Assembly: GCA_964576365.1 (NCBI GenBank) | Contig: CAZNUT010000014.1 | Span: forward strand, 1-27,370 | Reading direction: 5' to 3' | Length of the DNA: 27,370 nt | Source: CAZMJG01 sp964576365 | GTDB lineage: Bacteria > Patescibacteriota > Microgenomatia > UBA1406 > GWC2-37-13 | Part shown: one piece after another, positions 1 through 8,014 of the stretch | How positions within the stretch are numbered: the first letter of the stretch is position 1 | Layout of the letters: each line of letters starts with the position of its first letter | The notes under the pieces: model-generated | Database searches by the model: none | Told to the model about the DNA's origin: nothing | What the model saw: the letters and a program-made list of their open reading frames with translations, nothing else | Translations under genes and position numbers: made by a program

Positions 1-64
1 ACTATAGGCTATATTATAGCATATTTTTTATTTAAATTTAGTAAATTGGTACAATCCTGCACTT

Positions 65-104
65 CTGAGAGGCTCAGAGGCTGAATTGCTGAGCAACCGA
101 CTCA
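65..104. repeat. Degenerate octamer tandem repeat (CTGAnnnG type)
   Basis: Five consecutive 8-bp units keep phase: CTGAGAGG, CTCAGAGG, CTGAATTG, CTGAGCAA, CCGACTCA. The same unit family recurs, inverted, at 3039-3086 and directly at 24387-24418. The probable -35 of the yvcK promoter lies inside this array. Periodicity was read directly; function is unknown. Confidence 0.7.
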
Positions 105-115
105 TGCTGTATAAT
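86..115 (+). promoter_or_regulatory. Probable sigma70-type promoter of yvcK
   Basis: TTGCTG at 86-91 and a perfect TATAAT at 110-115 are separated by 18 bp. The -10 ends 7 nt before the yvcK ATG at 123, so transcription would begin at or next to the start codon. No Shine-Dalgarno sequence is present. The leaderless reading is inferred from spacing. Confidence 0.65.
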
Positions 116-122
116 AAGTTCA

Positions 123-1097
123 ATGAAAAAAGTTACCGTTATTGGAGGGGGTACCGGGACGTTTGTCGTGTTGTCTGGGCTCAAAAAGTATCAGTTTGAT
201 CTCGGTGCTATTGTCACCATGATGGATTCTGGCGGATCTACCGGTCGGCTGCGTGATCAGCTGGGAGTCCTGCCTCCTGGTGATCTTCGCCAATGTATGG
301 TAGCTCTTTCCGAGGCGCCTGAATTGTGGCGTCAACTATTTCTCTATCGCTTTGAAAATGGTGATTTGAAAGGGCACAACTTCGGCAATATTTTTCTTTC
401 TGCGCTCGAAAAAGTTTGTACTGATTATGATGAAGTGCTGGAAACTGCTCGGTACGTGCTCAAAACAAAAGGAGAGGTGATGCCTGTCACATTCGAAAAA
501 ACGCATTTGTGCGTGCAATATGAGTCGGGAGTAGTATTGTGTGGAGAAGGAGTGATTGATGAGAATAATCCAGAAAAAACTCGCATTATCAAGGCATTTC
601 TCAAGCCAGACGTCATGCCAAATCCTGCAGCGGAGGAGCGAGTGGCTTTTTCTGACTATCTCATCGTAGGACCAGGAGATTTGTACACGAGTATTGTGCC
701 AGTGCTGCTTGTGAACGATTTGAGAGGGAGGATCATTTCTTCAAAAACAAAAATCATTTATGTGATGAATTTGATGACGAAAGCCGGGCAGACAACAGGG
801 TACAAAGCTTCAGATTTTCTATCTGATATGACAAGGTATCTTGGTAGAGCTCCCGACCATTTAATCATTCACAACGGCACAATTCCTGACTCTATTATCG
901 AATGGTACAACCAGCATGGCGATGATCCGGTACAAGATGATATCACTCCAGATAAGTATTCTGGAAAAGTTGTTCGATCAGATCTCATTAATAAAAATCA
1001 TATCGTGAAAAAAACAGCAGATATGCTCACTCGCAGTATCTTACGTCACGACGAAGAAAAACTTGCTGAAGTATTGTATGATATTATTACCACATGA
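123..1097 (+). CDS. yvcK: YvcK/CofD-like gluconeogenesis factor
   Basis: This 324-aa protein belongs to the YvcK family, related to CofD 2-phospho-L-lactate transferase. In Bacillus and relatives YvcK binds UDP-sugars and is needed for normal cell shape and peptidoglycan synthesis on gluconeogenic carbon. The N-terminus has the Rossmann-like glycine loop GGGTGTF (residues 8-14), then the family signatures MMDSGGSTGRLRD and PPGDLRQ. GHNFGNI follows near residue 83 and IVGPGDLYTSI in the second half. Length is normal for the family. The ATG at 123 is chosen because it is preceded by a TATAAT and the protein begins directly with the first beta strand. Its last 4 bp overlap the next gene (ATGA), so it heads an operon with a lipid kinase and mraY, which fits a role in cell wall precursor supply. 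Confidence 0.9.
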   Translation: MKKVTVIGGGTGTFVVLSGLKKYQFDLGAIVTMMDSGGSTGRLRDQLGVLPPGDLRQCMVALSEAPELWRQLFLYRFENGDLKGHNFGNIFLSALEKVCTDYDEVLETARYVLKTKGEVMPVTFEKTHLCVQYESGVVLCGEGVIDENNPEKTRIIKAFLKPDVMPNPAAEERVAFSDYLIVGPGDLYTSIVPVLLVNDLRGRIISSKTKIIYVMNLMTKAGQTTGYKASDFLSDMTRYLGRAPDHLIIHNGTIPDSIIEWYNQHGDDPVQDDITPDKYSGKVVRSDLINKNHIVKKTADMLTRSILRHDEEKLAEVLYDIITT

Positions 1098-1456
1098 TTA
1101 AAAAACACGCTGATGCAATAGGCCACGCTCTAGAAGGGCTTCACTGGGCACTTGTGTCGCAGTCGAATTATAGAGTACACATTCTTCTTGTTTTATGTTC
1201 TCTATTCGCAGGAGTTTTGCTGCGGATCTCATATTATGAATGGTTGATTATTTTTGTTTTGATTGTACTGGGGCTAGTTATCGAAACAGTAAATACTGCG
1301 ATTGAACAACTCGGAGATGCTATTTCAACAGATTTTAATGTTTATATTAAGCGAGCAAAAGATGTTTCGGCTGCCGCTATGCTTTTGTATGCGATAGGAT
1401 CAGCTAGCATTGCAGGTATCATATTTATACCCCGTATTACTACATTGTTGTTTTGA
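1094..1456 (+). CDS. dgkA: Diacylglycerol/undecaprenol kinase family membrane protein
   Basis: A 120-aa integral membrane protein of the DgkA family. Gram-positive members phosphorylate undecaprenol, feeding the lipid carrier used by MraY; proteobacterial members phosphorylate diacylglycerol. The family core is visible as EALxW-like EGLHWA near residue 14, the catalytic-loop signature IETVNTAIEQLGD (about residues 62-75), and KDVSAAAM near residue 88. Three hydrophobic helices surround these at about residues 28-44, 48-66 and 93-113. The start overlaps the yvcK stop by 4 bp, implying translational coupling, and mraY starts 13 bp after its stop. Undecaprenol is the more likely substrate because of the mraY neighbour; sequence alone does not settle this. 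Confidence 0.88.
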   Translation: MIKKHADAIGHALEGLHWALVSQSNYRVHILLVLCSLFAGVLLRISYYEWLIIFVLIVLGLVIETVNTAIEQLGDAISTDFNVYIKRAKDVSAAAMLLYAIGSASIAGIIFIPRITTLLF

Positions 1457-1469
1457 ATTCTGCAACAGT

Positions 1470-2507
1470 ATGTCACTGTACCTTTTTATCACACTAACCT
1501 CTCTCATTATCCATGCGATTCTTATAATTCCATTTATTAACTTTTTATATAAAATAAAGTTTCAGCGTGTAAAGCAGCGTACTACAGATGCTTTTGATAA
1601 ACCAACACCTATTTTTGATAAATTCCATCAGCACAAGTCAGGAACTCCTGTGGGTGGTGGTCTGCTTATTGTGGGGGTGAGCGTTTTGCTTTTGTTCTTT
1701 TTTTTGTGGTGTTTTTCTTTTTTCGACATACCCATAACTACTGTGTATCCTTCAGTTTCACTCGAGGTTTTACTAATCATGTTTACCTTCTTTAGTTTTG
1801 CATTGCTTGGACTTTATGATGATTTAAAAAAAATATTCTCATGGGAAAAAAAGCATTTTTTTGGTATGCGTTTACGATTGAAACTTATTGTCGAAATTGT
1901 CCTGGCACTTGCTATTTCGCTTGCACTATATTTCGGATTAAAAATCACCTTTATTCATATTCCATTTTTCGGAACACACGAAGTCTCATACCTGTATATT
2001 TTATTTGCCACATTTGTAATAGTTGGTTTTGCAAATGCTGTAAACATCACTGATGGTTTGGATGGCTTATCAAGTGGATGTATGCTCATTGCTCTTCTTA
2101 GTTTTTGGGCAGTAGTGCACTCTATCATCGATGTTCCTCTTTCAATTTTTATTGCGGTTTGGATCGGAGGGTTGATTTCATTTTTGTATTTTAATATTTA
2201 TCCATCGCGTATTTTTTTGGGTGATGCTGGAGCGCTTGCGTTTGGCGCAACATTTGCGGTCATCGGGCTTATGTTGGGGAAGCCGTTTGCACTCACGATC
2301 ATTGGAGGTGTATTTATATTAGAGATTATGACTTCTTTTTTACAACTCATGAGTAAACGATATCGTGGAAAAAAAATCTTTGAAGTAGCTCCGCTTCATC
2401 TTTTACTTCAATTTAAAGGTTGGGAAGAGCCCAAGATTGTGATGCGCTTCTGGATGCTTGCTTTGGTGTTTGCGTTGTGTGGGCTTATGATAGCTTTTAT
2501 GAAATGA
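1470..2507 (+). CDS. mraY: Phospho-N-acetylmuramoyl-pentapeptide transferase (MraY)
   Basis: MraY transfers phospho-MurNAc-pentapeptide from UDP to undecaprenyl phosphate, making lipid I at the inner face of the membrane. Diagnostic segments are HKSGTPVGGG near residue 55, LLGLYDDLKK (Asp-Asp of the active site), NAVNITDGLDGL (nucleotide-binding aspartates), FLGDAGALAFG, and APLHLLLQ in place of the usual APLHHHF. About ten hydrophobic helices alternate with these loops. An upstream in-frame ATG at 1410 would overlap dgkA by 47 bp and add a segment unlike MraY, so the ATG at 1470 (345 aa) is preferred. It sits 13 bp behind dgkA in the same operon. The altered histidine motif is a mild divergence; the family assignment is firm. 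Confidence 0.92.
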   Translation: MSLYLFITLTSLIIHAILIIPFINFLYKIKFQRVKQRTTDAFDKPTPIFDKFHQHKSGTPVGGGLLIVGVSVLLLFFFLWCFSFFDIPITTVYPSVSLEVLLIMFTFFSFALLGLYDDLKKIFSWEKKHFFGMRLRLKLIVEIVLALAISLALYFGLKITFIHIPFFGTHEVSYLYILFATFVIVGFANAVNITDGLDGLSSGCMLIALLSFWAVVHSIIDVPLSIFIAVWIGGLISFLYFNIYPSRIFLGDAGALAFGATFAVIGLMLGKPFALTIIGGVFILEIMTSFLQLMSKRYRGKKIFEVAPLHLLLQFKGWEEPKIVMRFWMLALVFALCGLMIAFMK

Positions 2508-2508
2508 G

Positions 2509-2537
2509 TTGACGTAGGAGTAAAATCTCTCTAGAAT
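2509..2537 (+). promoter_or_regulatory. Sigma70-type promoter with optimal 17-bp spacer
   Basis: TTGACG at 2509-2514 and TAGAAT at 2532-2537 flank a 17-bp spacer. Only 6 nt separate the -10 from the ATG at 2544, again predicting a leaderless transcript. The -35 begins immediately after the mraY stop codon. Confidence 0.7.
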
Positions 2538-2543
2538 GATCCT

Positions 2544-3026
2544 ATGGGTGGATCCCGTGCAAAACTTGTTGTTGTCGTGATATTTTTTCTTGCTGCTTCT
2601 TCCCTTTATCTCGCACGGGTGATTCAGGATGGATCTTCCCCACTTGCTATTTTGAGTCCTCGAGCAGCGGGAGGAGACAGTGAGCAATTATTAGCTCAAA
2701 ATATATTGACCCCTTCGCCGTCAGTTTCTGCCAGCTCGCCAACAGTTCCTTTTCAAAGTACGAGTCCCACTATAGCTGTTTCAACATCTCCCTCGATTTC
2801 TCCTACAGATGCGCTGCCTGTGGCTACATCTACACCAGAACCAACTATTGAACAACCAACGCCCACTGTACCTGTTATAGATCAGCCAACACCTACAACT
2901 CAAATCATTTATGTCACCGCTACACCTTCTGTCATCACTGAACTTCCTGTCGCAGGTGCAGGAAATCTATTAAAACCAGTCATGATAGGTGCCGGCCTTC
3001 TCCTTCTTTTAGGGTTAGGGTTGTAG
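2544..3026 (+). CDS. Small secreted Ser/Thr/Pro-rich protein with LPVAG sorting-like C-terminus
   Basis: I do not recognise this 160-aa protein as a named family. It has an N-terminal signal or anchor helix (about residues 7-24). A long low-complexity Ser/Thr/Pro-rich stretch (about 50-130) follows, with repeated PTP and TP elements typical of an extended wall-spanning linker. The C-terminus reads TELPVAGAG and then a hydrophobic helix of about 18 residues. LPVAG resembles the LPxTG-type cleavage site of sortases, and a sortase is encoded at 15550. The usual basic tail after the helix is missing, since the protein ends in Gly-Leu-Gly-Leu. It may be a sortase substrate or surface spacer; this is inference. 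It has its own promoter and ends in an octamer repeat facing tpiA. Confidence 0.75.
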   Translation: MGGSRAKLVVVVIFFLAASSLYLARVIQDGSSPLAILSPRAAGGDSEQLLAQNILTPSPSVSASSPTVPFQSTSPTIAVSTSPSISPTDALPVATSTPEPTIEQPTPTVPVIDQPTPTTQIIYVTATPSVITELPVAGAGNLLKPVMIGAGLLLLLGLGL

Positions 3027-3038
3027 CTATTTGATGAG

Positions 3039-3086
3039 CCATCCAGCCTCTCAGCAATTCAGCAACTCAGTTGCTCAGTTAGTTAG
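3039..3086. repeat. Degenerate octamer tandem repeat filling a convergent spacer
   Basis: Six in-phase 8-bp units occupy almost the whole spacer between two converging genes: CCATCCAG, CCTCTCAG, CAATTCAG, CAACTCAG, TTGCTCAG, TTAGTTAG. Read on the minus strand they are the same CTGAnnnG units as at 65-104; CTGAGCAA, CTGAATTG and CTGAGAGG occur at both loci. A near-perfect palindrome (7-bp arms AGCAACT and AGTTGCT around one base) sits at 3061-3075. A bidirectional terminator role is possible but unproven. Confidence 0.7.
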
Positions 3087-3087
3087 T

Positions 3088-3762
3088 TTAGATCATCACT
3101 TGCGCCAGTTTCATGAATTGTTGGGGATCAAGCGAAGCGGTGCCTACGAGAAAGCCATCGATTTCATTAGTTTCCAGATATGCGGGAATATTTTGTTCAT
3201 CTACACTTCCTCCATAGAGAAAAGGAACATCAGGTTTGAGATTACATTTTTTTTTCATAATTGCCACTTGTTGGGGATCCTCATTTTTTCCCGATCCTAT
3301 GGCTCCTGTAGGCTCATACGCTATCATGGTTGCTGTTGAATGGATCATATCCAGATTCCCACGTACACAAAGAATTGTGTTTATGTGATTTTCTCGACAC
3401 TGTGTCAGTTTGGCTGCAATCTGATCTTCATTTTCGTGCTCATTTGATCTTCTCTCACTGTGTCCGATGATAGACCAGCTAACTAGTGATTGAAGCTGCT
3501 TTGCCGTGACTTCGCCGGTGAATTTCCCTTTTTGATGCGCAGAAATATCCTGTGAGCCGATCTCTATACCCTTATGTTCAAGTTCAGTCTTTACATTCAT
3601 GATGTGCGGATAAGAAGGGCAGATGATGATCGAGATTTTTTTTGATTCTATAGCTTGTCTTACATCGGTTTTTTCTTGATAGAGCGATGTAAATTCACTC
3701 ACCCACAGCTTGACTTCGCTGGGTGATAATTCAGCTTTCCAGTTGGCTATCAGGTATCTCAT
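3088..3762 (-). CDS. tpiA: Triosephosphate isomerase, shortened
   Basis: TpiA interconverts dihydroxyacetone phosphate and glyceraldehyde 3-phosphate in the cytoplasm. Catalytic features are intact: Lys in the N-terminal ANWK, His in IIGHSERR, Glu in AYEP at loop 6, then YGGSVD and GFLVGTASL at the phosphate site. At 224 aa it is shorter than the usual ~250. Between the strand ending ILCV and AYEP there are about 16 residues instead of about 40, so most of the helix after strand 5 is missing. Loop 6 reads PTGAIGSGK, with Gly replacing the usual Trp. The start at 3762 gives the family N-terminus and lies 7 nt from a minus-strand TATAAT; an earlier in-frame ATG at 3789 would include that promoter. 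It is divergent from the helicase gene. Confidence 0.88.
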   Translation of the reverse strand: MRYLIANWKAELSPSEVKLWVSEFTSLYQEKTDVRQAIESKKISIIICPSYPHIMNVKTELEHKGIEIGSQDISAHQKGKFTGEVTAKQLQSLVSWSIIGHSERRSNEHENEDQIAAKLTQCRENHINTILCVRGNLDMIHSTATMIAYEPTGAIGSGKNEDPQQVAIMKKKCNLKPDVPFLYGGSVDEQNIPAYLETNEIDGFLVGTASLDPQQFMKLAQVMI

Positions 3763-3765
3763 TGG

Positions 3766-3775
3766 TATGATTATA
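3766..3775. promoter_or_regulatory. Overlapping divergent -10 elements (tpiA / uvrD)
   Basis: The start codons of tpiA (minus, 3762) and the helicase (plus, 3780) have only 17 bp between them. That spacer holds a plus-strand TATGAT (3766-3771, 8 nt before its ATG) and a minus-strand TATAAT (3775-3770, 7 nt before its ATG), sharing two base pairs in a quasi-palindrome. Both transcripts would be leaderless or nearly so. Confidence 0.6.
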
Positions 3776-3779
3776 CCGT

Positions 3780-5555
3780 ATGTCTTCATATCTTGATGAT
3801 TTAAATAAAGAACAGCGAGAAGCAGTGGTCTATACTGATGGCCCTTCTGTCATACTTGCAGGAGCGGGATCGGGAAAAACACGTGTACTCATAAGCAAAG
3901 TATTACATCTTATTCAGCAAGGTATCAACCCACAGCAAATTGTCATGATAACCTTCACAAATAAAGCTGCTCGGGAAATGAAAGAACGCATCGAACGTGC
4001 CGCTGATTCATCGATCACGCTTGGTTTTGTGGGTACATTTCATTCTTTTTGCTGTATGCTGCTTCGTCGTGATGGAATTCATATGGGAATTCCCCATGAT
4101 TTTACGATTTATGATTCAGAAGATCAGCAGCAGGTCATAAAAGAAATTATTAAAAAACAGGATATTCAGAAATATTCTCCTGCCTATTTTTTGAACAAAA
4201 TTTCACATGCAAAAAATCAACTCATCACTCCAGAAGGTTTTTTGCAACAGTATTCATATTACAAAGCTGCTACGGTAGCAGAGGTGTATCATACCTACGA
4301 AAAGCAACTGCAAAAAAATGCTGCGCTCGATTTTGATGATCTTCTCATGCGGACAGTGCTTCTTTTTCGGCAACATCCGGAGGTGCTTGAAAAGTACCGC
4401 CATAGATTTACCCATATTCTCGTTGATGAGTTTCAGGATACCAATACTGTGCAATATGCACTGGTGAGATTGCTCGGGGGGGTGAATGCACAGGTGACAG
4501 TGGTTGGAGATTTTTCCCAAAGTATTTATTCATGGCGGGGGGCGGATATCCGCAATTTGCAACTATTTACAGAGGATTATCCTGAAGCTCAAATATTTAG
4601 ACTCGAACAAAATTACCGTTCATCTCAAAATATTCTTGACCTTGCATATGAAGTCATCTCTGCAAATCAATCACATCCAATTTTGCAATTACGCACGGAG
4701 AATGAAGAAGGCGAAGAGGTGACGTTTTATGAAGCAGAAAATGAAGAAGAAGAAGCGGTTTTTATCGCGCGTACTATTTCAGAATTGCATAATGGCGATG
4801 ATCTCAGCGACACCGCAGTGCTTTATCGTACCAACGCTCAGTCTCGTATCATTGAAGAATCGTTTTTACATTATGGTATTCCGTATGTTCTCATAGGTGG
4901 TGTGCGGTTTTATGAGCGAAAAGAAATCAAGGATATTCTGTGTTATTTGCGTTTACTTATTCATCCCGAAGATGAAATCGCGTTGTCACGCGTCAAAAAA
5001 ATCGGCAAGCGCAGATGGGATCGATTCCGTTCGTTTTTTCAGGAGCGTCATGACGAGGTGGCAACAATCGCAACTGAAGAACTTATGGATCAGGTTCTTG
5101 CGACAGTCGGATACCTGGATTTATTTGATCCTTCTCTGCCGGATGATTATGCACGGCTCGAAAACATAAAAGAGTTAAAATCGGTTGCCCGTCAGCATAC
5201 GCAACTTGTTGATTTTCTTGAACAGGTGGCGCTTGTGGAATCAGAATTTTCACAAGGAGAAAAAGATCGTAAGGAAGGAGAGGGTGTGAGGCTTATGACG
5301 TTGCATCAGGCAAAAGGCCTTGAATTTGATTTTGTATTTATCTCAGGCCTTGAAGATGGGGTTTTGCCTCACTCTCGTTCTTTATATGATCCTGAAGCTC
5401 TTGAAGAGGAGCGAAGGCTTTTTTATGTGGGTATCACGCGTGCCAGGCGCAAACTGTTTATTTCGTATGCCAGAAGAAGATTTTTGTATGGACGTGGTGG
5501 CTATGCGACAAAATCTCGCTTTTTGCAGGACGATGAAGTACAATACGACTGGTAA
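3780..5555 (+). CDS. uvrD: UvrD/PcrA/Rep-type superfamily 1A DNA helicase
   Basis: An ATP-dependent 3'-5' DNA helicase of the UvrD/PcrA/Rep group, expected in DNA repair and replication restart. In order: Q motif LNKEQREAV, Walker A AGAGSGKT (about residues 27-34), motif Ia ITFTNKAA, Walker B with VDEFQDTN, motif III QSIYSWRGAD, motif IV QNYRSS, motif V RLMTLHQAKGLEFDFVF and motif VI EEERRLFYVGITRAR. At 591 aa it is about 100-150 residues shorter than typical PcrA. Part of the 2B region and the C-terminal extension that contacts RNA polymerase are reduced, while all ATPase motifs are kept. It could equally be called PcrA; motifs do not separate these paralogues. It shares its promoter zone with tpiA. 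Confidence 0.9.
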   Translation: MSSYLDDLNKEQREAVVYTDGPSVILAGAGSGKTRVLISKVLHLIQQGINPQQIVMITFTNKAAREMKERIERAADSSITLGFVGTFHSFCCMLLRRDGIHMGIPHDFTIYDSEDQQQVIKEIIKKQDIQKYSPAYFLNKISHAKNQLITPEGFLQQYSYYKAATVAEVYHTYEKQLQKNAALDFDDLLMRTVLLFRQHPEVLEKYRHRFTHILVDEFQDTNTVQYALVRLLGGVNAQVTVVGDFSQSIYSWRGADIRNLQLFTEDYPEAQIFRLEQNYRSSQNILDLAYEVISANQSHPILQLRTENEEGEEVTFYEAENEEEEAVFIARTISELHNGDDLSDTAVLYRTNAQSRIIEESFLHYGIPYVLIGGVRFYERKEIKDILCYLRLLIHPEDEIALSRVKKIGKRRWDRFRSFFQERHDEVATIATEELMDQVLATVGYLDLFDPSLPDDYARLENIKELKSVARQHTQLVDFLEQVALVESEFSQGEKDRKEGEGVRLMTLHQAKGLEFDFVFISGLEDGVLPHSRSLYDPEALEEERRLFYVGITRARRKLFISYARRRFLYGRGGYATKSRFLQDDEVQYDW

Positions 5556-5593
5556 AAAAATACATACATACACATATATATATTATATAAAGT

Positions 5594-5905
5594 ATGAATA
5601 TAAAAAGAGCGAAGCCACTATTCATCCAGTCAACAAACTCTCCATTAAAAACAGACATATTTCAGGTTGAAGAGGCTCCAAGCGTGTTAAGTGTTCGGGC
5701 TGCTCAACTAGATGCACAGCTTGAAGATGTCGCACCGGTCATAAATCCGACAGATGGTGACGCTTTGGATGATGTCCCGCATTACAAAAATAGCGGTTGG
5801 CTTCTTGATTTGGATGACAATTATCCAGGTATGGAATGGACGCGTTCAGGGATTCTCCGAGAGTTAGATAATGACGGCAATATAGGCGGGAAAATAGTAT
5901 CTTAA
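5594..5905 (+). CDS. Small acidic protein of unknown function
   Basis: This 103-aa reading frame encodes an acidic, hydrophilic protein with no signal peptide or membrane segment. I do not recognise a domain. A TATTAT at 5581-5586 lies 7 nt before the ATG, the same geometry as at better supported genes here, which favours a real gene. The spacer upstream (5560-5592) is a run of simple ATAC and AT repeats. It lies alone between the helicase and the cyclophilin gene, which has its own promoter, so context gives no function. Confidence 0.55.
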   Translation: MNIKRAKPLFIQSTNSPLKTDIFQVEEAPSVLSVRAAQLDAQLEDVAPVINPTDGDALDDVPHYKNSGWLLDLDDNYPGMEWTRSGILRELDNDGNIGGKIVS

Positions 5906-5920
5906 ATTAAAAAAAATAAG

Positions 5921-5949
5921 TTGCATGTCTTATGATAAAAAAGTATCAT
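5921..5949 (+). promoter_or_regulatory. Sigma70-type promoter of the cyclophilin gene
   Basis: TTGCAT at 5921-5926 and TATCAT at 5944-5949 are separated by exactly 17 bp. The ATG at 5958 follows after 8 nt, consistent with a leaderless or near-leaderless transcript. Confidence 0.65.
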
Positions 5950-5957
5950 AATCTTCT

Positions 5958-6711
5958 ATGAAAATCGAACACATGGTGATCGCAGGTGGAGTGATCGTAT
6001 TTCTGGCAGTGATGGGCACATTTTATCTCTATCTTGACAAAAAAGGACCTGCCTCGTACTATCAGGAAGAGTCAGCAAAAGAAAAACAGGAGGGACTTGG
6101 CACAGTTGCTGATGATAAAACAATATTAAAAAGTCCATCCAAACAGATGAATAATCAACAACAACCTGCAACTCCTGCAAAAAAAACACTTCCCCCGATG
6201 ACTATCGATCCTACAAAAACATACTCTGCTGTACTTGAGACCAGTGAAGGAGAGATCGCTATCAAGTTCGAAGCGGCAAAGACACCGCAAACGGTAAATA
6301 ATTTTATCGCACTTGCAAGATCAAATTTCTACGACAACACGATCTTTCATCGTGTCGTTGAGGATTTTATGATTCAGGGAGGTGACCCAAAGGGAGATGG
6401 TACCGGTGGTCCGGGATACACTGTTCCTGCTGAATTTGATCCGTCTCTCAAGCACGTGCGTGGTGCTATTTCGACTGCACGTCTCGGAGATGGAGTGAAT
6501 CCGAAAAAAGAGTCTTCGGGTAGTCAATTTTTCATCGTACACAAAGATGTACCTCAACTTGACGGACAGTACACAGTGTTTGGTCAGGTGACAGAAGGAC
6601 TGGATGTCGTGGATCGTATCGCGACTGCTGAGGTGACAATGAGTATGTCTGGCGAACCATCAAAGCCAGTAAAGCCTGTGAAGATACTGAATATAAAAGT
6701 GATTGAGGAAT
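5958..6711 (+). CDS. Membrane-anchored cyclophilin-type peptidyl-prolyl isomerase (3' end at gap)
   Basis: A cyclophilin (peptidyl-prolyl cis-trans isomerase) tethered outside the membrane. An uncleaved-looking hydrophobic helix lies at about residues 6-26, followed by a Gln/Pro-rich linker to about residue 80, then the cyclophilin domain. Active-site and core motifs are present: FHRVVEDFMIQGGDP (catalytic Arg), SSGSQFFIVH, and LDGQYTVFG, where Tyr replaces the common His. The visible 251 residues reach the usual final strand (ILNIKVIEE), so only the stop codon and perhaps a residue or two are lost in the adjacent N run. It probably helps fold exported proteins. It converges on the LCP gene across the gap. 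Confidence 0.9.
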
Positions 6712-6811
6712 NNNNNNNNNNNNNNNNNNNNNNNNNNNNNNNNNNNNNNNNNNNNNNNNNNNNNNNNNNNNNNNNNNNNNNNNNNNNNNNNNNNNNNNNN
6801 NNNNNNNNNNN
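6712..6811. other. Assembly gap (100 N)
   Basis: A run of exactly 100 N is the conventional placeholder for a gap of unknown length. It falls between the 3' ends of two converging genes. The two flanks share no visible end overlap, unlike the second gap. Confidence 0.98.
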
Positions 6812-7920
6812 GGATTTAAAAAGGTTTTTACTGCCTTCTGGATTTGTGACCAGTTGTCTTCTCCCGCACGGGGGACGAGGATAAAACCTCCAGCAGATGA
6901 GAAGCTGTCATCCAGGAGCTCGCGCTCAATCACATAGGTGCGGGTCGTATACTGGCCGGCTTTGGGTGCTTCAAGCAGAAATGATTGCATGTCTGCAAGC
7001 GTGATATCGGTTTTGATATGCTTTTCCAGCTCATTGAGCAGGGGAATGATCTTTGGAATAAATCCTATTGAAAGCATTTTAGATTTTACAGCCTCTATGA
7101 CTTTTTGCTGCCTCTTAGCACGATTAAAATCACCGCCATCATCGAGCGAATGTCTTGAGCGGGCAAATTTGAGTGCTGTTTTGCCATCCATTTGTTGAGT
7201 TCCTTTGTCAAAATGCAGTTCTTCATACCTGCACGGAAAGGCCAATTCAGGAGATTGAGTAGCGACTTTTAATGCTTCTTCCAGCTCCTGTTCTTTTTTG
7301 TCACAAAGCTCGCTTTCTTTTCCTTCGATAGGATATTGGTAATCAGTAAATGTGCGATCTACCTGAATTTCGACACCACCCAGCACATCAATCATTTTTT
7401 CAAAACCGGTAAAATCAATTGCTACATATCCATCAATGGGTAAGCCAGTGATTCTTCTGGCTGCCAGGCGAATCATGCCCGCTGGATCATTTTTCACCAC
7501 ACGAGCATCGATAGCGGGATAATCCTGTGGATACAGACCCATCTGATAGAGCGAATTGATTTTTGCGTGGAAGTCCTGAATGTCGGCGGGTACTTCTACC
7601 CAGATGTCACGTGGAATTGAAACAAGCGAAACTTTTTTCCTTGTTTTGTCGATTCTGGCAACGATGATAGTGTCGGTGAGATAGGTGCCGTCATGTGCTC
7701 CTCCACCATAACCGAGCAGCAAAAAATTGTAGACGTTTTTAGTTGGAACAACAGTCGCAGATATTGAAGTGCGAGGTGTTGAAATATGTGTGAAAAACGA
7801 AAGGAGTCGTTGTGTTCCCAGCACCAGTATAAATAGCAAAAGAGTGGCGGCACTCACCCATATGAGAAAGGTTATGCGTCTTTTTCTTTTGATTCGCTTA
7901 AGTCTGTTGGTAGGGGGCAT
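6812..7920 (-). CDS. LytR-CpsA-Psr (LCP) family envelope protein (3' end at gap)
   Basis: LCP proteins are extracytoplasmic transferases that attach undecaprenyl-linked glycopolymers to peptidoglycan. A basic N-terminus and single membrane helix (about residues 16-36) precede the LCP domain, which begins near residue 64 with NFLLLGYGGG. Hallmarks follow: LTDTIIVARID, SLVSIPRDIWVEVP (conserved Arg), KINSLY, DGYVAIDFTGFEKMIDVLGGVEI, and ALKFARSRHS with DFNRAKRQQ (conserved arginines). About 370 residues are visible and the C-terminus is in the N run. The start at 7920 is the only ATG giving a proper signal anchor. The upstream spacer is heptamer repeat rather than a clear promoter. Its substrate glycopolymer cannot be inferred. 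Confidence 0.9.
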
Positions 7921-7926
7921 AAAATA

Positions 7927-7968
7927 GGTTTTAGCTTTTAGCTTTTAGGTTTTAGGTGTTAGTTTATT
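7927..7968. repeat. Degenerate heptamer tandem repeat (GGTTTTA type)
   Basis: In-phase 7-bp units: GGTTTTA, GCTTTTA, GCTTTTA, GGTTTTA, GGTGTTA, GTTTATT. The units GGTGTTA and GGTTTTA occur again at 24332-24359. It lies in the spacer between two divergent genes, directly upstream of the LCP start. Confidence 0.7.
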
Positions 7969-8014
7969 AGCTCTGCCTGCCGTTGGCGGGTGAACAGGTA
8001 ATACATGTTTGTAT

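Noticed and set aside
65..104. Possible CRISPR-like array in the octamer repeats
   Set aside because: Units are 8 bp, degenerate and contiguous, with no spacers and no cas genes.
3031..3339. A 102-codon plus-strand frame starting just after the LPVAG protein
   Set aside because: It begins in the octamer repeat and continues antisense to tpiA, whose family motifs are unambiguous.
7921..7970. Telomere-like TTTTAGG repeats
   Set aside because: The resemblance to telomeric repeats is superficial: the units are degenerate, internal to the scaffold and recur in other spacers, so no chromosome-end or replication meaning is claimed.
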